Shown here piece after piece: positions 35,625-45,559 of a stretch of DNA of 64,000 nucleotides (positions are counted from its first letter, which is position 1; each line of letters starts with the position of its first letter). This DNA is from Pycnopodia helianthoides (lineage: Eukaryota; Echinodermata; Asteroidea; Forcipulatida; Asteriidae). Under the pieces are notes generated by a model. It was not told the DNA's origin. It did not search any database and saw only the letters and a program-made list of their open reading frames with translations. A program made the position numbers and the translations under genes. Where the stretch lies: NCBI GenBank assembly GCA_032158295.1, contig CM063263.1, positions 7,622,501-7,686,500 of the forward strand. The letters run 5' to 3'.

Positions 35625-38600
35625 TCACAGCTCTGAATGGGATTCCTTTTGTTTTTCTTTTTCCTCTATTTCTATCCGTTTCCTCTTGTAGGCTTCTGTA
35701 AGATACTCATCAGGTTTTAGTTTCCTCTTGTATAGCTCCTTCCAGCTCTCCTCCAGCCTGTGTATCGTCGTTGCATTCTCAAGACGCCGGCCGATAAAAT
35801 AACGCTCCATTTCTCCTCCGATATCAAGTTGCATGAGTCAACATCACAGAGATTTTGAAAGTTTACGTCGGCTCTGACTTTGGAGAAGAACTCGAGTCCG
35901 GAGGATTCACTGAGATTTTTGACAGGAACTTGGAAATCTTTGAGGCGGCGATTGGAGGGGATGGGTTTGTTTGGGACGATGAAAGCACCCACGGCTAAAA
36001 TCTCATCGTTTTCCTGGTTGCTATTCTCATTTGGTGGGACAGCGATGGTGATAAGTTTGTACAGATGGGTTGGCACAGCTACATTGTTTTTCCCGATAAC
36101 CTGTACAAAAATAAAGAGTACCTTGCATTGGGATGTCAAATAGCACCCCTTGCCCTTACATTCCAGAAAGAAAACTATTTGATATGGAGGTAAGCAGACA
36201 ATATAATTATGTGTATCAACTGTTGTGATTATCAAGTTGAAAGAATGGGGATGATACAACTCTTACTTTTGGACTGGAAAAAGAAATTTCAACAAAGAAA
36301 TCAGAAAGCTTTGTGTTGCCAAATCACTAGTACCTAATTGAGACAAGTTTGAAGCCAAAAATACTTTAACACATTTTGTCATTAACCTTTTTCAGATATG
36401 GTGGCCACTACAGAAGTGCAGTGTTTGGTTTAGGTGTATACAGATAGATTTACCCAAAACCTAGTTGTGCCATAGCATTGTGTCCACTACATGAATAATA
36501 TCTCAAAGTGGCTGATGACACATGTCCAAGTATTTGAAAATATTAATTTTTGTCACAACTCACCTGGTATTTTACAAATTTCTTTCCGTCCTCCTCAACG
36601 TTTGGCAAGATGAGGGGACCAGAAAGGACCCAAACATCCTTGTACGTCTTTGTGAGATCTCGGCAGTAGATTTCAAAGCGGTTCCAGAAGTCCCTGTTGT
36701 TGTCCAGGTCTTGTGGGACAATATTGGACAAGTAGAAAGATTCATCCATGGCAGCCTGTGTGAGACAGAGTTCAATAACATTTTCAGGTACAGTCAAGAA
36801 TATTATACAATCAAACTGACAGGTGGAGAGTGGAAGAATAAATCAAGTGATCACAATAGGGTGTCATGGACTCTTGTTATAATGGCCAAGTCATCGGCCC
36901 TATCACCCGTGGGTTCAAATCCTGTTCATGAAACTTGTGTCCTTGGCATACAGTTAACTGTAACTCTCATTACCCAGGAGTAAATGGATACCTGTGAGGC
37001 AGAGATTGCTGATGTGAACAATTAGCAACCTATGCACCCCTTTGGCTGCTGGTGCTGCATGCTCCTAAGGAGGTGAGGATGTTTCAGTAATGCTTAGACC
37101 TGATGAACAAAGGTAGTAGACTACCTTATACTATTAGTGTAAGGTGCTTGGATACAATGGGCTAAAAAGCACCAAATAGTGCCTCTAATATTGGTACTAA
37201 ATCTTGCTAAATTGCAAACAGGAAAGAAGGTGTGACAAAGCTCACTGTAAACTAACCATCAGGGGAAGTATAAATTTCCAATTTTTATCTGCTTACCTGG
37301 CTGTGCTTGTTGTTGCCAGCTGGTGCCATGTGGCCTCTAGACCAGCCACTTTTTGAGAAATCACTACTGTGAGACGAAAACCTTGGGATAATGTTTGGGT
37401 CCATTTTGAAGTTACTGTGCTTACGATTAGCCGGTCCTGAAAACAAAAATGTAGGTCTGTAAATAGTCTTATGATACAACACTTAAAATTAATTAATCAC
37501 TCACAAATGGTGACTACACTAACACTTTAACTAATTCCCTTTCAATTCTAAACCATTCTATAAGAATCTTATTTTGGGAGCCCTAAACAAAATAAAATTT
37601 ACCTAAATACCCTAGAAATATCAAACAAAATATTTAAATAGTGTAATTTTATATAGACTTACATGTATTCTGTATTGAACTATGCAATATCCCTTGTGTT
37701 TTCACTTGTCCTAAAAACCCCACCCCCACAAACGCTTCAAACTAACAGTCCTAAGACTACATTATCTAAGTACATACCTAGTCATCTGCATAACTGACCA
37801 GTGTAAATCCATGATATTAATGAATACAGCCATCAAAGATATTGTAATTCACACGACTAAAGCTATGTTACCCTTTGATGAGAAAATACCTTTAAAAATT
37901 ACAACTTCCTATTTCCTGAAATTTGTTTAACTTAGTTGGCAGATGATTTCATAACGTCTTTGACTCACCCGTCAGTCATGTGGTCAGCGTCTGGGTTCAT
38001 TTCCTCCACAAATCGAGTTCTTGACGAACACTTGAGTGGAGCCTTTTCAAAATTGTTGCCAGCTACAAAACTTAACGAAACCGAGTTGCCGATACCGAAA
38101 GGATGAACCCTAACATGTTACTGTTTTACAAATAGTGAAACCCTAAGTGAAAACCTGAAGCTGCAACTTTTTGGAGCTTTGCTATACTCTTCAATTACAC
38201 AAACTGAAGACCAACTGGTTTCTTTTCCCCCGAATCCTACAAGTAGCTCTAAAACTAATAGCAAAACACACAAACTGTAAACAAAAAAATCAACAAGCCT
38301 AAATTTCCTGCAGAAAATAAGGAAACTCAAAGCTGCGGTCTTTACACACCTATAAACATTGAGAAAATGACAATCTGTACCTTTCAGCTTATTTTGGGTG
38401 AGATGTTCTGCAACCCAAAGTGGAATCTTCTTGGACCGGTCGTAGGATAAGGCATGGTTGCTATAGTAACGGACATCGGGACCTCTGTCAGGCACTCCGT
38501 ACTTGAATATGTCTTTGAGTTTGTCATCTCTCAGCTTCAGTGTTGGCTCTGATAACAATCTTCTTTTATCGTCTGTGAGAAAGACCATCAGGATTAGAAA

Positions 38601-39637
38601 ATTTCTCGAGCAACTTCAAAATCAAGCTGATTCTTTTTGCTGTTCTTGATGAAGGGTTCAGGACAATTAGGCCTTACATTTTCTACTGTATACTGACCTT
38701 TTTAAAAGAAAGGACATACTTTGGTAATGACCCTGAAAGAAAATTGTGTATTTTTTACCTGAAAGCCTACTTGTTATAAAGATGGTAATGATAGTAAGCA
38801 TCCATTATTTCCTCTAAAGTGCCCCCGTTACGTCAACAAGTTTGTATCTCCAAAGACCCACTAAAGGAGACTTTCGGAAATTCATATTTCCATGGTGTCA
38901 GTTTGTGAACACTGTGGTCAGAGATGCGGTTGGTACCCGCTGTCACCTCGCTAAACGTGGATGGATCCGACGTTCTTGATGAAAATATTGGGATAGTTTG
39001 TTCCTGTTTTCTCAACAAGTACTGAGTAGACACTGTCCAGCTGACTCATTGGATATTGTTGTTATTGTATCTTTCTTGATAATTTTTCCTATCAAATCAG
39101 CATTACAATGACCATCCGAGTTGACAAACAAAAAAATGTAGAGTACAGACACAGTTTAGGCCAACAACATTTACAAGGAAAGTAGTGTTAGTCATTATTA
39201 CCAATTCTTGGCTTTTAAGTTTTATTGGTTTTTTTAATTTTGTTTAAATATAATTTATCCTCTTTGTGTTTCTATGACACACCATACACACAACCTGGGG
39301 GCCTGGGGGGAAAATTTCCTCCATGGTTAGAGTCCAACAGAACAATTAATGATTAAAATCTTGTTTTGTCGGGGGTTTTGTCAATGACAAATGTCAATGT
39401 CATGTTTGTTGTTTGTGCACGTTTAATCGCCATGTCAGTGACTGAGTGAGCTTAGGTATTATGTAGGTGTTTGTTTAACTCTGTAATTCACCTTCAAAAG
39501 ACATGAAAGACATGTTAGGACTTACCTTCTTTCTCATACACAGGCTCAGGTTCAACAACATAAGCAAAAATACTGTACAATGCAAAAGATGTCGCTGCAC
39601 CAGTGGCGAAACCTCCACCGAATAATCTTGCCGCCAT
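35625..39637 (-). CDS. EXOG: Mitochondrial nuclease EXOG (endo/exonuclease G)
   Basis: Five minus-strand exons: 39637-39526, 38572-38381, 37436-37297, 36755-36564 and 36100-35625, all with AG/GT borders and matching phases. The start MAARLFGGGFATGAATSFAL is a short membrane/mitochondrial signal. The DNA/RNA non-specific (beta-beta-alpha metal) nuclease domain follows: KYGVPDRGPDVRYYSNHALS, then the active site GWSRGHMAPAGNN with catalytic His and metal-binding Asn, FYLSNIVPQDLDNNRDFW, DVWVLSGPLILP and NVAVPTHLYKL. The C-terminal EXOG-specific helical region contains CDVDSC and ENATTIHRLEESWKEL. Allowing for one frame break near 35,830 the chain is about 370 residues, close to human EXOG (368). 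The family trims 5' ends during mitochondrial DNA repair. A paralogue lies head-to-head about 1.27 kb away. Confidence 0.92.
36810..37200. repeat. tRNA-derived SINE in an EXOG intron
   Basis: GTTATAATGGCCAAGTCATCGG then CCCGTGGGTTCAAATCC looks like a tRNA head with A- and B-boxes. The body (CCCAGGAGTAAATGG, GGCAGAG) matches 49,590-50,160 in a SARNP intron. Confidence 0.6.
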
Positions 39638-40907
39638 TTTGGCGGATTGTATGTGGGGAGAAAGAAAAGGGCTCACTGAATTTCAACACGATATTTTCTC
39701 CAAACTAAAACTGTTTGATGAAACAGCCGATGACAATGCATCCAAAGACAACTTCATACTTCAAGAAATTCCCATTTATGTAAGTCTTTCATCGTCAATT
39801 GTAAGGAAATTGTCAAACATCTTCCCACACATGTCACGCATGGTTGCAAATTGCAGACGACATTGTACGACAACTGGCAGGGAATGCTGGGTAATTGAGG
39901 GCGCTAACACGCCAGAAATTCTACATTCCTTCCATGAACCCGGCCCCTCTGGAAAAAGGGTGCTGGACTGTGGGAACAAGCGACTCTGCCTTCCTTAGTT
40001 CAGGAATACCACAAAAGGTTCACTTTGATCTTGCATTTGTGCGAAGCTATAACTTAAAGACATTTGTTTTATTGTAGTGCTCATGCGACATTGTCTGTCT
40101 TTTGCTTGATATTATTTTTATTGACTCAGTAGTCATCATGGCTGCACTTTTGCATGTGTAGGCCTGTGAGACCAAGACCAACGGTCCGAATCACTACTTC
40201 GGCTTGTTGTGAGCTTCGGTAGGCTCCGTCCGCCTGGTTGAAGCTCTGTTTCGAACGCTCATCTTTTCAAAATTATGACGGAGCCCATGCCATAGCCAAA
40301 GCCAAAGCTGTGGTTTCGAAAACGACCGTAACGAGGCGAGTTGAAAATAAATACAAGAGTCGATCGGCCCCAGAGGCCTGAGCCTCACATCAGAATCCGC
40401 ATTCTATTTCATGGAGATGATGTGGTGTACCAAAAAATAAATAACCCACACTCATAATTTGTACTACAAAGTGACATCGGATTTTTTTGGTTGCATATAA
40501 ATTCGGTAATGTCAGCTCGGTTTGCTACTGACGTATCTATACCTTTGACCGAATGAGTTCATGAGATATTGGCCCCTGATAAACAAAACTGAAGGGCCAT
40601 TATTACAACTCACTAATACCCAATATTCATTTCTGTACTTTAACCAAAACAGAAAGTGCAAAGGTTGGTATATTTATGTGTTTATCGCAGAGAATATCAA
40701 TACTAGAAGGACTGCATTATTTTTAAGTTTTGATATTTATTTTAGATCTGGATGCCTATCGGTCTACAATTGACCCAAGTTAGTTATTTTTGGGAAAAGA
40801 GGCTTGCCAGCCCACGCGAGTTTTCAACTACACACCACAATTTCCATTAATAGGAGAAAAATTCTGTGCGTGCAGGATAGTTGTTGACTCGGCGTGAATG
40901 CGGGAAG
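39638..40907. promoter_or_regulatory. Shared bidirectional intergenic region between the two EXOG genes
   Basis: The two EXOG paralogues are transcribed away from each other from this 1.27-kb interval, which must hold both promoters unless distant 5' exons exist. I see no clear TATA box. A degenerate family C-like repeat (GCCATAGCCAAAGCCAAAGC) lies at about 40,170-40,390. Confidence 0.45.
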
Positions 40908-43900
40908 ATGATGGAGTTAAAAAATGACACAATCACGGGATTTTGCCTGGGTTTTTTAACATCCCTGGAAATATGTATTTTCTACTGGTTGATGGTTTAC
41001 GAGCAGGCTGTGATGATGCCAAGGGTAGAGGTGTATCAATACATTGTTCCGGAACCAAAAGGTTTGTACGTTGCCTTCGGATTGGGCACTTCGGGCTGTA
41101 AAAGCAATTGTTATGAAATGAATTTGGTTGGAAAATGTTTTTAAAGGAACATTACACAATTGGTTTTTGCTAACAAAACAGTTGCTGGCAGTGTAAGCAC
41201 TTTATGTAATCCACCATAACTGACAAACCTGTATACGTTTGAGATCGATCGGCTATCTGGGTCACGAGAAAATAGTGAAAAACCGATTACACATTTGCAA
41301 GAAATCATATAGATTCAACAAACGAATAAAACGCTCACTGAGCGATAAACTCCAATCGGAAAGTTAGTTTATTCATTTCTCATCAAATATGGCATTTCAG
41401 ACAGAAATATTTCAAGGGATGTTTTCTACTATCATCATCATTTGACCGTGTAAGTTTATTAATCTGTGATCAAAAAATATATTCCATACAATTCTGCAAC
41501 GTGCCTTTAAATGCAGAATATAATGATCCAAACAACTATTGTGTGTGGCTTTCCTTTACTTCGTGAACAACACAGTCCGCCATTTTGTGGAGTCACTATA
41601 AAAATTAATTTGGTTCTACAAAATGGCGGACCGTGTTTAGTTCACAAAGTAAAAGGAAAACCTCACACAATAGTTGTGTGGATCATTGATCATAATATTC
41701 TGCATTTAAAACATCTTTCCAACCGTTCATTTAATAATAATTGCTTTTATAGCCCAAAGTGCCCAACAGGAAGGCATGCACGTGTCCCTTTAAGTTTTTG
41801 ATAGAAGAAGACAGGGGCATGATGGCCGACACGTAAAGTCCGTTTTTCTTTCAAAAGAATTTTTTTAATCGTGTATTTCCTTTTCTGTTACCTAACTCCC
41901 TTGATTAATTTGTTAGGATTGTTTCTCACTCTGACAAAATCAAACATCGGCAAGTCAATGTCAAAACTGTTCGGACTCTGATTATGGTGGTACACCTGAT
42001 CCCACGTAAAGCATGATCAGTTTTCCAATGCAGTTCTCAGTACAGAATCCAACAAAACATTCAGTTGAATTTTGAAGGGTTGGAGACTGTATAGCGGTCA
42101 GACTTACTGCTGAATGTGATCTGGCAAATTGTGTTTGTCGAGATTTCTGGTGCTGAAAACTTCAACCTCCGTCATACATTTCATTTTACTAACTCAAACT
42201 AATTGTCAAAAAGTGCAGTTGTTCTCTTTGTCTTCCAGGGTCTTCTGTGGCTGACGACATTCTCAAGTATGGGGTACCAGACCGTGGCCCGGAGACGCTG
42301 GTTTACGCAGATCACGTCATGGGATACGACCAGTCTAGGAAAATTCCTGTGTGGGTTGCAGAACACATTACCGTCGACAAACTCATAGGTCTCGTATCGT
42401 TTTTATAGGTGGATGTTTAGAATGGTGTATCACATTATACTGTATCGCTGTCTCAAATCCAAGTCTCTCTATACTTGTTTCATCTTCCTCGTAATTCTGT
42501 CAAGTAAAATATTATTCTGTTGTTTTGATTTACCAAGGTGATGCAAACATGTCTAAACGCACCTTCGGGCCAGACAAGGACCGATTACAAGAGCTGTTCT
42601 CCACCTCGTTAGAAGACTACGAAGGCAGTGGGCACAACATGGGTCAAATGTCACCGGAAGCCAATCACAAATACAGTCAGGTGGAGTAGTGTTGAATGTA
42701 CGACTTGACTCTCTTAGGGTCTAATGACTCAGATATGGTTAAAAGAAAATATTAACAATGCAGGGCAAAAGGTTTTTTTTTTCGACGTCAGACTCAACTT
42801 TATTGTTGGTCATTTTTAATATAAACTAGCTCTGTCGATCTACCTTTCCTGATCCTGACTCTAAATAGATCAGATTATTAATGTTTGACTCTAAAACGGT
42901 ATTGGTCAACTTATTAGTATTTTTCAAATGAGTAGACTCAAAAGAGTCAAATTACCCAGATGTTTTTTAAAACTGTTAAACTTCTGAATGTCTGACTCTC
43001 GAAAAGGATCAAACTGACCCTTTTGTAAAAAGAGTCAGTTTTCTGATCGGGTCAAATCTGCTTCACTATACAGGAAGCCATGCGTGACTCTTTCTATCTT
43101 ACAAACGTGATTCCTCAAGAAAATCAGTACTACTGGAGGGAGATAGAAGAACACTGCCGGAGTCTTGCCGGGATATTCCAGGACGTTCGGGTGATATCGG
43201 GCCCGGTGTTCCTCCCGACATCGGCGAACGCGACAAATGAGAAGCGATTTGTCAGATATGAGGTAAACTGGTCAGTCTTTGTAAACGTATGTGAAAGTAT
43301 TGTATTTGTCTGGATATCACGGTTTTAATCAAATTAATGCACAGACAGAGGCAGCCATATTTGGTCATGACATTAAATGAACAGGAGTCCATTGCAAAGT
43401 TCAACGTCATCGTCACCATTTGGGGTGTTCAGTAATAATTGTTCATTTGGACCATATCCGAATTGGCGGCTACGGCAACGTATGTTGCTAAGGACGTTCT
43501 ATACTTCAACGCTTGATGACGTGACAATTCAGCCGTAGCCGTAGCCGAAGCCGCCAATTCGTACATGGCCTTATTCTCACGTCATCAGCCAGTAATAACA
43601 GATGAGTCTAACCATAGATTCCCAGCCCTTTCAGAATGTTTCCACATTGACACTCACAAAAAGTAGGCATGTTTTACAGACCAGTAACTCAACAGACTTA
43701 ATCAATGGTCGACTATGACCGCAGGGAACCACCCTCTTATATCAGATGGTGCGATTCTACGTCGATCGGTCATCGGACGAGTTGGTGACAGACGACAAAT
43801 GACAGATGGTAAACTTTATAGCTATTGCAAATCAAATGTCCCTTTGTCTCCTCTTTTCCCCCTGTGATCTATCTAATAGGTTCTTGGTGAAAATAACGTA

Positions 43901-44571
43901 AATGTACCAACTCACCTGTACAAAGTCATCATAGTCGAGAATGCGACCGACTCGTCCAATACCACTTTATACTCTGCAGCGTTTCTGCTACCGAACGAGC
44001 CAATCAAATTGGATGTAACCGCAAAGAGTTTCCAGTAAAAGTTTATAAATGGGTTACAGTGTCGTGGGTTTGAACCCCATCGAGGTATCAATGGATTTTC
44101 TTCCCCTGCAGGACTAGACAACATTTTAGTACATGTGCAACTGTTTCACATAGATGAAAGTTATAACAACCCCCGATGCAAAATTTACTAAAAAAAAATT
44201 GAATATGAGTAAATGCAACTTATTGTACACTACGACTACAAAAAAAAACAACTCAAAGACAACAAAATTAGCTGTAAGAGAAACTTTATAACTTCATTGT
44301 CATTATTTTTTGTCTTCAAATGTCGGGCCATTCAGGTCCCACTGCAACAACTCGAGGTTCCACCGGTCCCCCGATTTTTCCCGAGGCTAGTTTGCGCACC
44401 TGTGGTGAACCTGTGTCAATCAAGGAGCAAATCGACCCGTGCAAGCTCCCGGTGAGAAAGACTTCCCCCCCTGCGGGGGTTTGCGTCCGGGGTCTCCGCG
44501 ACGGCAGTGTACCTTGCGTGGGCTTATGCGATTTCAAGTGGAAGGAGAGTGATGAAGTTTCAAAGAAATAA
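40908..44571 (+). CDS. EXOG paralogue with altered active site and damaged 3' end
   Basis: Exons 40908-41061, 42239-42388, 42538-42680, 43074-43262 and 43880-44035 match EXOG exon for exon. The N-terminus (MMELKNDTITGFCLGFLTSL) is a hydrophobic anchor. KYGVPDRGPETLVYADHVMG, FYLTNVIPQENQYYW, DVRVISGPVFLP and NVNVPTHLYKV keep the fold. The active-site segment reads GSGHNMGQMSPEANHKYS, so the His of the canonical RGHMAPAGN is Gln and the preceding Arg is Met; the final Asn remains. Exon 5 runs into TAA at 44,036, where a CAG|GTAAAA donor seems to have lost a G. EXOG-like C-terminal sequence continues at 44,336 (VPLQQLE, then FFPRL) and in another frame (IKEQIDPCKL), ending at 44,571 beside an AATAAA. 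To the TAA the product is 264 residues. It may be a pseudo-enzyme or a decaying gene. Confidence 0.8.
41066..41793 (+). mobile_element. TTAA MITE family B copy containing a nested family A element
   Basis: The left end ACGTTGCCTTCGGATTGGGC and the right end GCCCAACAGGAAGGCATGCACG form inverted termini. The core CCGCCATTTTGTGG / CTACAAAATGGCGG is an internal palindrome. The element is interrupted at 41,141-41,510 by a family A MITE with its own TTAA duplications. Without the insert the order matches the copy at 54,995-55,380. Confidence 0.7.
41145..41506 (+). mobile_element. TTAA MITE family A, copy 2 (nested)
   Basis: Termini AGGAACATTACACAATTGGT and the degenerate ATTCTGCAACGTGCC, flanked by TTAA at 41,141-41,144 and 41,507-41,510. 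The interior landmarks agree with copy 1. Confidence 0.88.
41957..42060 (+). repeat. Single dispersed unit of the 103-bp SARNP-intron repeat
   Basis: GGACTCTGATTATGGTGGTA, CCTGATCCCA, GTAAAGCATGATCAGTTT and CAGTTCTCAGTA follow in the same order and spacing as in the tandem array at 48,330-49,130. Confidence 0.75.
43453..43572. repeat. Fold-back MITE family C, copy 2
   Basis: The arms GCCATATCCGAATTGGCGGC-like at left and GCCGCCAATTCGTACATGGC at right, with ACGGC/GCCGT imperfect repeats inside. It lies in an intron of the EXOG paralogue. Confidence 0.8.
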
Positions 44572-44693
44572 ACAATGAATTATAACAATCATAAAGAACA
44601 TTACATTCTGTTGTCTTTCTAAACGGCTTATAAGAGTAGTGCGGTAATACTCCTTTCAATTCCTGGACAATATTGCAGAGCACCGATGGAAAA

Positions 44694-44793
44694 NNNNNNN
44701 NNNNNNNNNNNNNNNNNNNNNNNNNNNNNNNNNNNNNNNNNNNNNNNNNNNNNNNNNNNNNNNNNNNNNNNNNNNNNNNNNNNNNNNNNNNNN
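44694..44793. other. Assembly gap (100 N)
   Basis: Exactly 100 N. The missing 5' exon(s) of SARNP with the SAP domain could lie in this gap of unknown true size. Confidence 0.99.
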
Positions 44794-45175
44794 GTTGTTC
44801 GTCAGTCGGTTACAGTACAGTAATGTAAAGAAACGTTAAAATGTGCACCAATTTGCTTCCACGACAAAAATTCAAAGCAGGGTTCGATCAGACCATCACA
44901 TTTTTCCTTGGACCAACTTGTTATTGTGGCTCTACCTGCTGGCTGATACTTCATTCTTGCAAGGGCAGGGCAATTTTTTGAAGAAGAGGACACCTCTACA
45001 AGGGAAATTTAAATTTGTACTGGAACATTTCAAAGGGCATTAGGGCAAATGACCAGGGGGGCATGGAAGCAATTGCCGCAGGTGAAGTATCTGGACTGCA
45101 CGTGGTCACACTAAGGCCAACTGAATCAAACAAAATATGCAGTTGGATTTTGATAGACCCTCTGAGGTAGTTTAA

Positions 45176-45551
45176 AGGAACATTACAGAATTGTTTTTTG
45201 TTAACAAAACAGTTGCTGGCAGTGTAAGCACTTTATGTAATCCACCATATACATAAACTGACAAACCTGTAGAAGTTTGAGATCAATCGGCCTTCTGGGT
45301 CACGAGAAAATAGTGAAAAACCGATTACACATTTGCATGAAATCATATAGGTTCAACAAATGAATAAAACGCTCACTGAGCGATAAACTCCAATCGGAAA
45401 ATTAGTTTATTCATTTCTCGTCAAATATGGCATTTCAGACAGAAATATTTCAAGGGATGTTTTCTACTATCATCATCATTAGACCGTGTAAGTTTTATGT
45501 AAATTTGTGATCAAAAGTATATTTTACAATTACCAATTCTGTAATGTTCCT
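45176..45551 (+). mobile_element. TTAA MITE family A, copy 3
   Basis: Termini AGGAACATTACAGAATTG and CAATTCTGTAATGTTCCT (ACCAATTC at the right) between TTAA at 45,172-45,175 and 45,552-45,555. The interior matches copy 1 nearly throughout. Confidence 0.9.
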
Positions 45552-45559
45552 TTAAAGGG

